Assembly (NCBI GenBank): GCA_016198585.1
Contig: JACQII010000005.1
Coordinates: 1 to 64,000 of the forward strand
Reading direction: 5' to 3'
DNA length: 64,000 bases
From: Candidatus Aenigmatarchaeota archaeon
Lineage (GTDB): Archaea > Aenigmatarchaeota > Aenigmatarchaeia > QMZP01
The translations under genes were made by a program, and so were the position numbers. Below, in pieces: positions 17,316 through 26,161 of this stretch (position 1 is the first letter of the stretch; each line of letters begins with the position of its first letter). The notes beneath the pieces were generated by a model, which did no database searches, was not told where the DNA came from, and worked only from the letters and a program-made list of their open reading frames with translations.

Positions 17316-18626
17316 TCAGTGCCCGTACTGCCTGCCCTCACTGCTGTAGCGGTCACCGCGGCTTCCGCCACCGCCGCCACGTCCCCCGCCCCTGCCGCCG
17401 CCACCGCGGCCGCCGAAGCTTCCCCTCCCGCCACCAGACCTGCCGCGTTCTCCCCTGCCGCCGCCACCGCGGCCGCCGAAGCGCCGCTCCTGCTTCCAGC
17501 GGATGAATGACCTTTTGAACGACGGGTTCGGCATCCGCTCGATATCCAGGTCGTTGTCGTGCTGGACCCGGCTGAAGTTCTCCCGGTCGCGCACGCCGAG
17601 GATGTTGATGGCTTTGCCCTCATGTCCGGCGCGGGCCGTCCGGCCGATGCGGTGGACGTACTCCTTGCTGTCCTTGGGGATGTCGTAGTTGTAGACGTGG
17701 GAGACGCCCTTGATGTCCAGCCCGCGGGCGGCGACGTCGGTGCAGACCAGGACCGTGACTTTTTCCGAGTGGAACCGGCGCATGGTCTGGCTCCGCTTCT
17801 CCTGGGTGAAGCCGCCGTGGATGGCCATGGCCTCGATCCCGTTCATCTGCAGGTTGTTCGCCACGAAGTCGGTGTTCGACCGCGTGTTGCAGAAGACCAT
17901 CACGAGACCGGCCTGCTCATGCTGGAGAAGATGCACCAGGAGCGAGAACTTCTCGTTGTCCTGGACATCGTAGTAGACCTGGTGGAGCTTCTTGGGGTCG
18001 ACCTGCTTCTCGGCCGCGACCTCGATCGGATTCTTCATGTGGTGCTGAGCGACGCGGGTCACCTCTTCGGTGATCGTCGCCGAGAAGAGCAGCGTCTGTC
18101 GCTCGGTCGGGACCTCCCTGATGATCCGCTCGACGTCGTCGATGAACCCCATGTCGAACATCCGGTCGGCCTCGTCCAGGACCAGGATCGAGACGTCAGC
18201 GAGGCGGATGGTCCGCCGTTCGAGGTGGTCCAGAATGCGGCCCGGGGTCCCCACGACCACGTCCGCGGTCCGAAGCGTGTCGATCTGGGGGTTGATCGAG
18301 AGGCCGCCGACGATCGACGTCACTTTGAGCGGTGCAGGCTTGTGGCGGGCGAACTTGCGCAGCGCGGCCGCGACCTGCTCGGCCAGCTCCCTGGTAGGGG
18401 TCAGCACGAGGGCCTGGATGCCTTTCCCTTGCTCGCAGTGCTGGGCGATGCGCGCGCCGAACGCAAGGGTCTTCCCGGACCCGGTCGCCGCGCCGGCGAT
18501 GACGTCCTTGCCCGCGAGGATGAGCGGGATTGACTTCTCCTGGATCTCGCTGGGCTTCTCGAACTTTTCCTCGGCGATGGCCTTGAGGACGTGCTCGTGG
18601 ATGCCCAGTTTCCTAAATTGTTCCAT
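17316..18626 (-). CDS. DEAD-box RNA helicase with RGG-rich tail
   Basis: ATP-dependent RNA unwinding enzyme. Motifs in order: Q-motif region (PSEIQEKSIP), ATGSGKT (motif I), PTRELAEQ (Ia), TPGR (Ib), DEAD (II), SAT (III), CNTRSNTD (IV), VLVCTDVAARGLD (V), HRIGRTARAG (VI). After ~residue 375 a tail of repeated Arg-Gly-Gly blocks extends to the C-terminus, typical of RNA-binding helicases such as cold-shock types. TATA TTTATAAAGG-like sequence lies at ~18653-18661 (minus strand). Confidence 0.95.
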   Translation of the reverse strand: MEQFRKLGIHEHVLKAIAEEKFEKPSEIQEKSIPLILAGKDVIAGAATGSGKTLAFGARIAQHCEQGKGIQALVLTPTRELAEQVAAALRKFARHKPAPLKVTSIVGGLSINPQIDTLRTADVVVGTPGRILDHLERRTIRLADVSILVLDEADRMFDMGFIDDVERIIREVPTERQTLLFSATITEEVTRVAQHHMKNPIEVAAEKQVDPKKLHQVYYDVQDNEKFSLLVHLLQHEQAGLVMVFCNTRSNTDFVANNLQMNGIEAMAIHGGFTQEKRSQTMRRFHSEKVTVLVCTDVAARGLDIKGVSHVYNYDIPKDSKEYVHRIGRTARAGHEGKAINILGVRDRENFSRVQHDNDLDIERMPNPSFKRSFIRWKQERRFGGRGGGGRGERGRSGGGRGSFGGRGGGGRGGGRGGGGGSRGDRYSSEGRQYGH

Positions 18627-18766
18627 AGAAACAGGTTCCTGTTAGTGAGACTCCTTTATAAAGGGCCGCACCGGTTGGAAACCGCGTTCCCTGCCTGTTC
18701 CGGTCGCCGGGGCATTCTTTTCGCGGAGAGTGCAAGACTTAAATATGTTCGTCGCCAACACGTCCT

Positions 18767-19300
18767 ATGAAGGTCACCCTGTACATGGCGATGTCCGTCA
18801 ACGGCTTCGTCTCCAAGAACGCCGATGACACCAACTTTGTCTCTTCAGTCTCATGGGACACGTTCCGAAACCTCGCCAAGCAGACCGGCAACATGATCGT
18901 CGGCGGCCGGACCTACGATATCATGGTCGAGAACAACGAGATGACCGGCTTGGAAGGCGTCAAGATCTTCGTCGTCACCCGCAATGGGGCCATGAAGACC
19001 GGCCCGCCGAACGTGACCTTCACCAACCGGCCGCCGCAGGACATCCTGCTCTTCCTCCGGCAGATGGGGTTCAAGGAGGCCCTCGTCGCCGGCGGGGGGA
19101 AGGTGAACTGGATGTTCATCAAGGAAAACGCGGTCGATGAGATCATCCTCGACGTCGAGCCCATCATCTTCGGCCGCGGCACGTCGCTCTTCTCCGGCCA
19201 GGGGTTCGACGTTGACCTCGAACTGATCGAAGCCAAGCCGATCGCGCCGAACGAGGTCCGCCTCCACTACCGCGTCAAGAGGCCCCCGCTGCCCGGGTAG
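18767..19300 (+). CDS. Dihydrofolate reductase / RibD C-terminal family protein
   Basis: 177 residues of the DHFR-like fold used by RibD reductase domains and small DHFR-family proteins: YMAMSVNGFVS at the N-terminus, MIVGGRTYDIM, then VAGGGKVNWMFI near residue 110 and IIFGRGTSLFSG. Binds NADPH; could be a riboflavin-pathway or folate-type reductase. No other riboflavin gene is nearby, so substrate is open. Preceded by ACTTAAATATG, a TATA box ~27 bases upstream. Confidence 0.85.
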   Translation: MKVTLYMAMSVNGFVSKNADDTNFVSSVSWDTFRNLAKQTGNMIVGGRTYDIMVENNEMTGLEGVKIFVVTRNGAMKTGPPNVTFTNRPPQDILLFLRQMGFKEALVAGGGKVNWMFIKENAVDEIILDVEPIIFGRGTSLFSGQGFDVDLELIEAKPIAPNEVRLHYRVKRPPLPG

Positions 19301-19308
19301 CCGGTGCG

Positions 19309-19851
19309 TCAGGGCTGCTTGCGGTCCGCATCCCGCCGGACGAGGACGCGGAAGTTCGGGTCATGATCAGGAATGCCCGATCTCTCCAGTTGGCGGTGGA
19401 AGGCTGCAATGTCCCCCTTCCGCATATGGACACTCAAGTACTTGCCGATCTGATGCGGTTCCCTTGTCGGTGAGGCCTCCTCGAGAGAGTATTCGTGCAT
19501 GATTCTTGCCTTCTTTTCGAGAATTCGCCTCAATGGGGTTTGATAGGGCTCAGAGACCATGATCCGCAGCTCCACATACCCGGGCGGCGGGAGTTCGAAC
19601 ATGTCTTCCGCATGCTGCAGCATGAGACCGTCGAGCAGCTGGGCGCGCTCGCCGAGAACTTTCTTGACTTCTGCCTCTTCCACGTGCCGATAACGGATTC
19701 CCTGCTCGTCGAGATCGTAGAGGGCAAGGTCATTCATAAGATAGTACGGATTCGTGGGGTTGCCCAACGCGACGGTCCCGAACCTGGCCCGGAAAAGGTA
19801 GCGGAGTCCCCGCCGCCTCTCCTCGTGGTCGACGAATTGGACGAGCGCCAT
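19309..19851 (-). CDS. Hypothetical protein (180 aa)
   Basis: Not recognised. A soluble charged protein with beta-type start (RYLFRARFGTVALG) and a helical mid-region (VEEAEVKKVLGERAQLLDGLML). M at 19851 follows GTTTTTATG (~19874-19882, minus strand) by ~26 bases, favouring this start over one 8 codons upstream. Two related-looking but unassigned small proteins with similar promoter spacing lie downstream of the Nudix gene. Confidence 0.6.
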   Translation of the reverse strand: MALVQFVDHEERRRGLRYLFRARFGTVALGNPTNPYYLMNDLALYDLDEQGIRYRHVEEAEVKKVLGERAQLLDGLMLQHAEDMFELPPPGYVELRIMVSEPYQTPLRRILEKKARIMHEYSLEEASPTREPHQIGKYLSVHMRKGDIAAFHRQLERSGIPDHDPNFRVLVRRDADRKQP

Positions 19852-19900
19852 GCCATCCCCTTTCTCCGGGGACATAAAAACTTTCGCCTGTCCGTGCCGG

Positions 19901-20425
19901 TTACCCTGGCCGGCGCAGGCAGCCCAGGAGGAAGCCCAGGTGCAGCGGGAAGTCGATCGTGTAGCGGTCCGGGTGCGCGGCGACGTCCTTCTCGACGTCA
20001 GCGAGCGGCACGAACCCCAGGACCTCCTCCACCTCGCGGGGGTCGCCGCGGAACGGGCCTGGCCAGACGGTCGCGAAGACGGTGACGAACTCCCGGTTGT
20101 CCGGCCGGTCGTTGCGGAGTTTCCCCAGCTCCTGGAACGCCAGGTCAGGGAACGGCAGTCCGTGGAAGAGCTCCTCGCGGAGCTCGTTCCTGGCCGTCGA
20201 AAGGTAATCTTCGCCGTCGTCCACGTGGCCGCCCACGTTCGCGACCTTGCCGGGCTCGACGATGTGCGCGCTGCGACGGAGGAGCAGGACCTCGGAGAGC
20301 GAGGCGTCGCGGAAGACGAACACGCAGGAACCGCGGTGACGCAATCCCTGGTGATGGCACGTCCAGAAGTCCCGGCGGCCGGTCGGCCGGTCATGTTCGT
20401 CGACGACCAGCAGATCCTTGTACAT
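19901..20425 (-). CDS. Nudix hydrolase, IPP-isomerase/YfcD-like
   Basis: Contains a full Nudix box (GGHVDDGEDYLSTARNELRE EL pattern, residues ~65-87) that binds metal and cleaves or rearranges phosphorylated substrates. The start (VVDEHDRPTGRRDFWTCHHQGLRHRG) matches the layout of IPP isomerase type 1 and YfcD-like Nudix proteins. ATG 20425 is ~27 bases after GCATTTATCC (minus strand); an upstream in-frame start at 20479 would run through that box. IPP isomerase versus generic Nudix pyrophosphatase is not decided. Confidence 0.85.
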   Translation of the reverse strand: MYKDLLVVDEHDRPTGRRDFWTCHHQGLRHRGSCVFVFRDASLSEVLLLRRSAHIVEPGKVANVGGHVDDGEDYLSTARNELREELFHGLPFPDLAFQELGKLRNDRPDNREFVTVFATVWPGPFRGDPREVEEVLGFVPLADVEKDVAAHPDRYTIDFPLHLGFLLGCLRRPG

Positions 20426-20475
20426 ACTCCCTTCAAGGCGCCGGGAGGATAAATGCGTTCGCCAGACAGTTCCTA

Positions 20476-20775
20476 TCATTCCCGGAACTCGTCGAGGTAT
20501 CGCCGCGTGGCAGTGAGCCGGTCGAGAGCGCCAGTGAAATCGCCGAATACTGCCTGCCCGTCCGGCTCGTGGGGAGGGAAGCTCAGGTCTGCCTGCTCCG
20601 GCCCGTCGGTGATCAGGAAGTAGTAGCGGTCCCCGGCCGCGTAGATCCCGAGGGTCAGGTTCCCCCGATACGCCTCTCTCAGGAGCGTGTTGCCTTCTGG
20701 AAGATCGACGGCTATGGTCACCTTCCGCAGCAGGATGCCGGGGATCGGGTCGCTGCCCGGTTCGACCTCGTCCAT
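20476..20775 (-). CDS. Small hypothetical protein (99 aa)
   Basis: Acidic soluble protein with beta-rich segments (ILLRKVTIAVDLPEG, NLTLGIYAAGDRYYFLITDG) and a C-terminal helix. No family recognised. The start at 20775 is supported by CCATATAAG (20801-20808, minus strand) ~28 bases upstream; an open frame reaches 20871 but would cover the box. Confidence 0.65.
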   Translation of the reverse strand: MDEVEPGSDPIPGILLRKVTIAVDLPEGNTLLREAYRGNLTLGIYAAGDRYYFLITDGPEQADLSFPPHEPDGQAVFGDFTGALDRLTATRRYLDEFRE

Positions 20776-20915
20776 GGTGGTCTCTAATGGTCGAAGCTTC
20801 TTATATGGAGGTGCCGCGGAGTGCGCTCTTGCGCATCTGAAGTCGAAAGGAAGGTCTTCCGGACCGGACAATCGCGCTGCCGCTAGGCGGGAACGAACTG
20901 CTGTCCGGCAGGCGT

Positions 20916-21176
20916 TTACGCGATGTCTTTCTCTGACACGATGACAAAGTCGCCGACGGATTTGACCGCGGAGAACGGGACGAGCATCCGGTTCTTTTCG
21001 TCGGTCTGCAGGTTCAGGTTGTCCGTGTGCTGCGTCGTCTCGGACAGGACCAGGTTGATGAGCTCGCCGGAATCGATGATGTAGTCGATGTCCCCGACGA
21101 CCCCGAACTTCTTGCCTGATTCCTCAGAAACCAGCACCTTGCCGATCAGCGCCTTGCTCTTGAGTCGCTCTTCCAT
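20916..21176 (-). CDS. PRC-barrel domain protein
   Basis: 86 residues forming a single PRC-barrel: IGKVLVSEESGKKFGVVGDIDYIIDSGEL, then MLVPFSAVKSVGDFVIV. Such small proteins occur in archaea and are thought to contribute to RNA metabolism or cell-division complexes (CdpB-like); the exact role here is unknown. Start at 21176 with a CTATAATG-type box at 21200-21207 (minus strand). Confidence 0.8.
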   Translation of the reverse strand: MEERLKSKALIGKVLVSEESGKKFGVVGDIDYIIDSGELINLVLSETTQHTDNLNLQTDEKNRMLVPFSAVKSVGDFVIVSEKDIA

Positions 21177-21266
21177 AGAGGCACCCTTTTGGGATGCTTC
21201 ATTATAGCCGGCAAACTTTAAAAGCCTTTCACGCACACGCACGCGGTCTCTGCTGCTGGCCGGGCG

Positions 21267-21287
21267 ATGTCCGCTTCCCGGTCTCAC
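21267..21287 (-). repeat. 21-bp site copy 7 (ATGTCC-N10-CTCAC)
   Basis: Exact half-motifs at the same 10-base spacing as the copies at 0.1-2.8 kb. It lies 5 bases beyond the stop of the AAA+ ATPase gene. Confidence 0.65.
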
Positions 21288-21292
21288 CTTGG

Positions 21293-22345
21293 TCAGGCGT
21301 CGACCAGGAGCGTGCGGTAGCGGGGGGCGAGGTGGTACTTGTAGGCCTTGCCGATCTTCTTCCGCTCCACGAAGCCGTCGGACAGCAGGCGGCGGACCAG
21401 GTTGTTCACCGAGCGGATGGCGTTCTCCGTGTCCTTGTAGTCTCCCTTTGCCTGGACCTTCTTCACGATCTCGGTTGGGGTGAGATCGCCGTGGCTGGCC
21501 AGGGTGTCGACGATCAGCTTCTGGCGCGCAGGGAGGCTCTCGAGCGCGTCGATCGAGGCCTTGGCGGGCATCTCGGCCTCCTTCAGGAAATCTGCGTCGA
21601 TCGTGGTGAGGCCCTTGTGCATGGCTTTCTGGGCGAGATCGTTGCAGACCTTGAGCACGTCCCGCGGGAAGCCGCCGGTCCGGTGGTGGATCGTTTCCAG
21701 CGACGCGGCGGTGAAAGGCCGGATGTCGTCGCCACCGACGTCCTCGATCCGGCGCTTGACCAGCTCGCGCGTCTCGGCGGAGGACAGCGCGGTGATGGTG
21801 ACTTTCACCGAGACACGGCGCAGGAAGGTCTCGAGTTGGTCTTTCAGCGTGTGCTCAAAGACCGGGAGTCCGGCCATCACCAGCGTCAGGTTCTGGACCT
21901 GGTCGGTGATGGTCCGCAGCCACTCCAGGCTTTCGAGGCTCGCTTCGTGGCATTCGTCTACGAACAGGACGCATTTCCTGCTGTCGAGCGTGCGGTTGAG
22001 GCGGTCGCTCAGGTTGTACATGTCCGCGCCGTTGTGGCCGAAAAGCCGGGAGAGGAAGCCGCCGCGCAGCAGGTCGTGGAAGACGAGGACCCAGTCTGCC
22101 GGCTCCTTGGGCGGCTTCGGGAGGTAGATCAGGCGGCGGTCATCGATCCGGGAGAGCACGTACTTGAGGAGCGTGGTCTTGCCCGCGCCGGTCGGGCCGA
22201 GGAGGAGGATGAACTTGTCGCCGTTGCGGATGCCGCCCTCGACTTGGGCGCGCTCGTTCGCGTAGCCGACGAAGAGGTCGGGCAGGATCCTGAAGCTGAA
22301 GGGATTGTCGTCCCAATGGAACACGTCTTTCATCGTCGGTTCCAT
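21293..22345 (-). CDS. AAA+ ATPase with C-terminal winged helix (ORC/Cdc6- or ExeA-like)
   Basis: 350 residues. Walker A GPTGAGKTT (~51-59), Walker B CVLFVDECHEA (~124-134), sensor-2-like GGFPRDVLKVCN (~226), and a winged-helix at the C-terminus (LTPTEIVKKVQ.., NLVRRLLSDGFVERK). The N-terminal NPFSFRI..FVGYANER layout resembles ExeA/TniB-like and ORC-like ATPases. Could be a DNA-loading ATPase of a mobile element or a chromosomal regulator. Copies 7 and 8 of the 21-bp site flank it in direct orientation, 1.17 kb apart. Confidence 0.85.
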   Translation of the reverse strand: MEPTMKDVFHWDDNPFSFRILPDLFVGYANERAQVEGGIRNGDKFILLLGPTGAGKTTLLKYVLSRIDDRRLIYLPKPPKEPADWVLVFHDLLRGGFLSRLFGHNGADMYNLSDRLNRTLDSRKCVLFVDECHEASLESLEWLRTITDQVQNLTLVMAGLPVFEHTLKDQLETFLRRVSVKVTITALSSAETRELVKRRIEDVGGDDIRPFTAASLETIHHRTGGFPRDVLKVCNDLAQKAMHKGLTTIDADFLKEAEMPAKASIDALESLPARQKLIVDTLASHGDLTPTEIVKKVQAKGDYKDTENAIRSVNNLVRRLLSDGFVERKKIGKAYKYHLAPRYRTLLVDA

Positions 22346-22435
22346 GTCATATCAACCTTCACGTCACCTTCACGCACCAGGACGACCCCGGTACTTCCAG
22401 AAGTGAAGTTGAGATTTATAAGCGTTGTTGCCCGG

Positions 22436-22456
22436 ATGTCCGGAACCACCGCTCAC
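22436..22456 (-). repeat. 21-bp site copy 8 (ATGTCC-N10-CTCAC)
   Basis: Exact half-motifs, 91 bases upstream of the AAA+ ATPase start and 74 bases before thpR. Same orientation as copy 7. Confidence 0.65.
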
Positions 22457-22529
22457 TTTTCCCTCACCGCCCTTCGAGGAATGCGTGTGGAGGTGGTGCC
22501 TATAAAGGGATGTTCGCGCAACTAATCGC

Positions 22530-23066
22530 ATGAGGCTTTTCGTTGCGGTTGACGTGAACGGGGAGGTGCGCAGGCGGATTGAGGAGATCATCCAGGATCT
22601 CGCACAGGCGGGAGCAGACGTCGGATGGTCGCCCCCGGAGAAACTGCACTTCACCCTCAAGTTCCTCGGTGATGCGGACGTGAAGGTCGTTGAACGTCTC
22701 GTGAAGGACGCTGCCAAGAGGATCGCCCCGTTCCGCATCACTCTCGCCGGCCTCGGCTATTTCGGTTCGCCGCGCTTCGTCCGTGTCGTCTGGGCCGGCG
22801 TGAGCGAGGGCCGACAGGAGATGATCAACGCGATGGAGGCGATGAACACCGCCTTGAACGATGTCAGGAAAGAGGAGGCGCCACCGCGTCCCCATCTGAC
22901 CATCGGGCGGCCGCGCGGTGAACGGAACACAGAGAACCTCCTAGAAAAGGTGGCAAAGCATAACGGTATGAAGATAGGTGAAGTTGACGTGAACCAGATG
23001 GTCCTGAAGAATAGCGCAGCCGGACACTACGAAGACCTGGCCGTGTTCCCGCTGGAGGGAGCATGA
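22530..23066 (+). CDS. thpR: RNA 2',3'-cyclic phosphodiesterase (2H family)
   Basis: Hydrolyses 2',3'-cyclic phosphate ends of RNA and is historically linked to tRNA 2'-5' ligase activity. Both catalytic H-x-T-x motifs are visible: HFTLKFLG (~residue 43) and HLTIGRPR (~126). At 178 residues it is the usual family size. TATAAAGGG lies ~27 bases upstream (22501-22509). Its stop overlaps the start of the next gene (ATGA), so the two RNA-processing genes are translationally coupled. Confidence 0.93.
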   Translation: MRLFVAVDVNGEVRRRIEEIIQDLAQAGADVGWSPPEKLHFTLKFLGDADVKVVERLVKDAAKRIAPFRITLAGLGYFGSPRFVRVVWAGVSEGRQEMINAMEAMNTALNDVRKEEAPPRPHLTIGRPRGERNTENLLEKVAKHNGMKIGEVDVNQMVLKNSAAGHYEDLAVFPLEGA

Positions 23067-23824
23067 GATCGTTCACGGTCATCGGCGCGGTAGCGGTCAT
23101 CGATGCCGGCCCGGCGCGCGAGGAGCGCGCGCTCGTGAAGGACATCCTGCGCACGCACCCGCAGATCAAGACGATCATGAAGAAGACCAGTCCCCGGAAA
23201 GGGACGTACCGCCGGCATGCGCTCACCATCCTGTACAAACGCAAGACCGATGACGGCCTGCGACAGACCGAAACGATCCACAAAGAGTTCGGCTGCGCCT
23301 ACCTGCTTGACGTCGCGAAGGCATTCTTCAATCCACGGGAATCGCGCATCCGCAGCGAGATCGCCGACGAGGTCCGCGACGGGGAACAGGTCCTGGTGAT
23401 GTTCTGCGGCGTCGGGCCCTACCCGGTTCTGATCGCGAAGCGGAGGCGGTGTCTCGTCACCGGCATCGAGCTCAACCCGACAGCAGCCGCGTACGCCGAG
23501 GAGAACGTCCGGAAGAACAAGGTGCAGGAGCGCGTGCGGATCATCCGCGGCGACGTCCGGAAGGCAGAAGGCACGTACGACCGCATCGTCATGCCGCTCG
23601 CTACTGAAGCGTATCGCTACTTTCCGCTCGCGCTGCGCCACATCCGAAAAGGTGGCATCATCCACCTCTACGGCCTCGCCCGCGAGGGCTCGCGCGAGAC
23701 CGAGGATGTGATCGCTGCGGCGGCAGACGAGGCAAGGAAGAAGGTCCGCATCATTTCGGTCCGCCGTGGCGTGCCGTATTCGCCGCGCGTCACGACCGCG
23801 TATTATGACGTGAAGGTGGAGTGA
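23063..23824 (+). CDS. Trm5-family tRNA (guanine37-N1)-methyltransferase-like
   Basis: Methylates or modifies tRNA position 37 using S-adenosylmethionine (or, for Taw2 relatives, transfers its aminocarboxypropyl group). The SAM site is MFCGVGPYPVLIAKR (~residue 112) followed by GIELNPTAAAYAEENV. YDRIVMPLATEA corresponds to the family's NLP region. At 253 residues it is shorter than full Trm5 and lacks the N-terminal D1 domain, as in some archaeal Taw2/Trm5c forms. Overlaps thpR by 4 bases. Confidence 0.85.
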   Translation: MRSFTVIGAVAVIDAGPAREERALVKDILRTHPQIKTIMKKTSPRKGTYRRHALTILYKRKTDDGLRQTETIHKEFGCAYLLDVAKAFFNPRESRIRSEIADEVRDGEQVLVMFCGVGPYPVLIAKRRRCLVTGIELNPTAAAYAEENVRKNKVQERVRIIRGDVRKAEGTYDRIVMPLATEAYRYFPLALRHIRKGGIIHLYGLAREGSRETEDVIAAAADEARKKVRIISVRRGVPYSPRVTTAYYDVKVE

Positions 23825-23852
23825 AGATTGCGAGCTTGCAAGATGCACTCAT

Positions 23853-24734
23853 TCAGTCCGGGAGCTGGATTCCGTGGTAAGGCAACATCCGGTCCTTGAC
23901 CCGAACCTCGCACTCACCGAACTCGTACATAACCACTCCATCAGCGATAAGCTCGATTGCTGCCTGGAATGCGGGGACATCGGCCTTACCTTTCATCTGC
24001 TCCTGGTGCTGCTTCGCGAGCGCATCCAGTTTGTCCCAGCTCCGGTTCCGGATGAGACGCCCCACACGTTCTTCATCCACGGGAACGCGCCCGGATTCCA
24101 CCAGGATAGGACCCTCATCCGGTTTCGGCGTCGCGAAGTGGACGGTTGACCGGAATTCGAGCACGTCGTGTTCCGGACCGAATAGTAGCATGTCCTTGAC
24201 CGGTGCCTCACCAGTGAAGGCGCGTGTGAACTTTTCTGCAGGAAAGGCTTCCTCGGCCTCGGACGGCAGCATATGGCCCACAGGGATGAGGTTCTGGTAA
24301 GACGCTCTCTGATCTCTGTATACGCGTTGGGTCAAGTAGTGCAGCGGCGCAGGATGCACGTTCAGCGTCCTCGGGTGCTCTTTCAAGAAATTCGCGGGTA
24401 CAATCTGGAAATATCCGGAAAGGGCGATCACATCAGGTTTGGTTGTCGTAATGCCCTCAATTTCCCTCATGAGTTGGTCATGATACGCCCGGCGGGTGTC
24501 CCGGGCCGCGGGATCATGACCATGTTCCTGGCAGAACTCTTGGTAGTCAAACGTTAGGACGGGGACCCCGTAGTTCCCTATTTTTGTGATGCCTGAGGCA
24601 TCATGCTTGTCGGTTGCGGCTCCTACGATGTCATACTTCTTCTGAAGCTGAGGTCCCTCTAGGAGGCCGAGAATCGACGATGCGCCGCCGCTGAAGAGGC
24701 CGAAGACGCGCAGCCGGGAAGTGTAAGCGCTCAT
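23853..24734 (-). CDS. Formyltransferase-family protein (PurN-like)
   Basis: Related to glycinamide ribonucleotide formyltransferases: glycine loop FGLFSGGASSILGL at the N-terminus, then IVPANFLKEHPRTLNVHPAPL, in place of the family's HPSLLP active-site loop. At 293 residues it is ~90 longer than PurN, with an extra C-terminal helical part. It starts inside the stop codon of purD (ATGA overlap), so it is probably made with PurD and works in purine biosynthesis. Divergence of the active-site loop leaves the substrate uncertain. Confidence 0.75.
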   Translation of the reverse strand: MSAYTSRLRVFGLFSGGASSILGLLEGPQLQKKYDIVGAATDKHDASGITKIGNYGVPVLTFDYQEFCQEHGHDPAARDTRRAYHDQLMREIEGITTTKPDVIALSGYFQIVPANFLKEHPRTLNVHPAPLHYLTQRVYRDQRASYQNLIPVGHMLPSEAEEAFPAEKFTRAFTGEAPVKDMLLFGPEHDVLEFRSTVHFATPKPDEGPILVESGRVPVDEERVGRLIRNRSWDKLDALAKQHQEQMKGKADVPAFQAAIELIADGVVMYEFGECEVRVKDRMLPYHGIQLPD

Positions 24735-26110
24735 GCAGACCTCTTGAGGTCCGTGCGGAAGTGCACGTCCTCCGGCCCGTCGCCGATGCCGATCGCGCGA
24801 CCCCCGTCCACAACACCGTAGAGGTGGTCCCATGCCTCGTCCCTGGTGTCCCCGAGCACGGTGAGGGCGAAGACTCGGCCTCCCGTGTTGATGAGGTCGC
24901 TGCTTCCCATCCTGACCCTATTGCTCTGGTTCTGTCCGACGCCGGCGAAGGAGACGATCGCGTCTGGATCATGCAGGGCAAGGTCGATGCCGCGCAGCGG
25001 CTTGCCCGTGTGCCTCTTGTATTCCGCGGTCGGATAGCCCGGCGTGCACAAGAAGACTGTGGCAGACACGCGCGGGTCCCATTCTAGCGGCGGCATCCCG
25101 GAGAGGTCGCCTTCTACCGCGGCCTTGAGGTACTTCGCTAGGTCAGACCGCAGGCGCGGCAGCACGTACTCGGTCTCAGGATCGCCGAAGCGCCCGAGGT
25201 TGGATTCCAGGAGGGAGAAGCGCCCGTTGACCAGCGGCACCCCGCCTACGGTCCTGCTGTACATCAGGCCGTTGTACACGACGCCAACCATATGGTTCAC
25301 GCCTGTATCCTGCTCCACCGCGCTGATCAGCGGGATCGTGTGGGAGCGCAGCAGGCCGCTGAAGTCGCTCTCGGAGACGGTCGGGTGCGGGGATTCGCCG
25401 CCCATGCCGCCTGTGTTCATCTGTGGGTCGAGGCCGAACCGGTTCCGGCCGACGGGTTTGTTGTCCTTGGAGGAAGCGAGCGTGACGGTATTGTCTTCAT
25501 ACGAGCCGAAACCGCGGCCGACGATGGTCATGCTGGAGACCTCGGTCCCTTCCAGTCGTTGCTGCAGCAGCACATCGTCACCCCAGCCGGCAGGCGGCGC
25601 GTACATGATCCTGTCGACGGCTGCGCGGGCATCGGCCAGGGTTTCGGGGACATACACGCCCTTGCCTTCACGGAGTTGGGTGGATTTCACCACGTACTGC
25701 CTTTCTTTCCAGTGGTCCTGCAGGTATGTTCGGGCGGCGATGCGAGAGCGGAAGACCCTGCCCTTGGGCATGATGCCCGTCCCCTGCAGCAGTTCGTGCA
25801 GGTAGCCCTTGTCCCATTCCGCCCGGGCATGCGCCCGGATCGGGCCGAAGAACGGCAGGTGGCGCTCGTGCATGACATCGCCGAGGCCGTCCCGGAGCGG
25901 GCCTTCCGCACCTGCGACGGCGAGGTCGAAGCCACCGTCTTCGCAGTAGCGCGCGAAGTCCTGAGGATCGAAGTACGGGTGGGTGTCACCGATGCCCATC
26001 GCATGGAAGGCGGCGTTGCCGGGAGACCCGACCACCTGGTGACCGTGGCGGGCGAAGTGCTGCGCGAGCGCGTATTCGCGTCCGCCGCCGCCCTGGACCA
26101 GGATCTTCAT
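24731..26110 (-). CDS. purD: Phosphoribosylamine--glycine ligase (PurD)
   Basis: ATP-grasp enzyme joining phosphoribosylamine and glycine in de novo purine synthesis. Signature features: MKILVQGGGGREYALA at the start, GPLRDGLGDVM, the ATP-grasp core YVVKSTQLREGKGVYV, and MNTGGMGGESPHP. 459 residues, close to normal. TATA box GATATTTATTTC (~26135-26147, minus strand). The next gene (purN-like) overlaps by four bases. Confidence 0.9.
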   Translation of the reverse strand: MKILVQGGGGREYALAQHFARHGHQVVGSPGNAAFHAMGIGDTHPYFDPQDFARYCEDGGFDLAVAGAEGPLRDGLGDVMHERHLPFFGPIRAHARAEWDKGYLHELLQGTGIMPKGRVFRSRIAARTYLQDHWKERQYVVKSTQLREGKGVYVPETLADARAAVDRIMYAPPAGWGDDVLLQQRLEGTEVSSMTIVGRGFGSYEDNTVTLASSKDNKPVGRNRFGLDPQMNTGGMGGESPHPTVSESDFSGLLRSHTIPLISAVEQDTGVNHMVGVVYNGLMYSRTVGGVPLVNGRFSLLESNLGRFGDPETEYVLPRLRSDLAKYLKAAVEGDLSGMPPLEWDPRVSATVFLCTPGYPTAEYKRHTGKPLRGIDLALHDPDAIVSFAGVGQNQSNRVRMGSSDLINTGGRVFALTVLGDTRDEAWDHLYGVVDGGRAIGIGDGPEDVHFRTDLKRSA

Positions 26111-26161
26111 GCCTCTCTTTACCGGAAAAAGAAATAAATATCCCCCGCGTCCAGCATCGCT

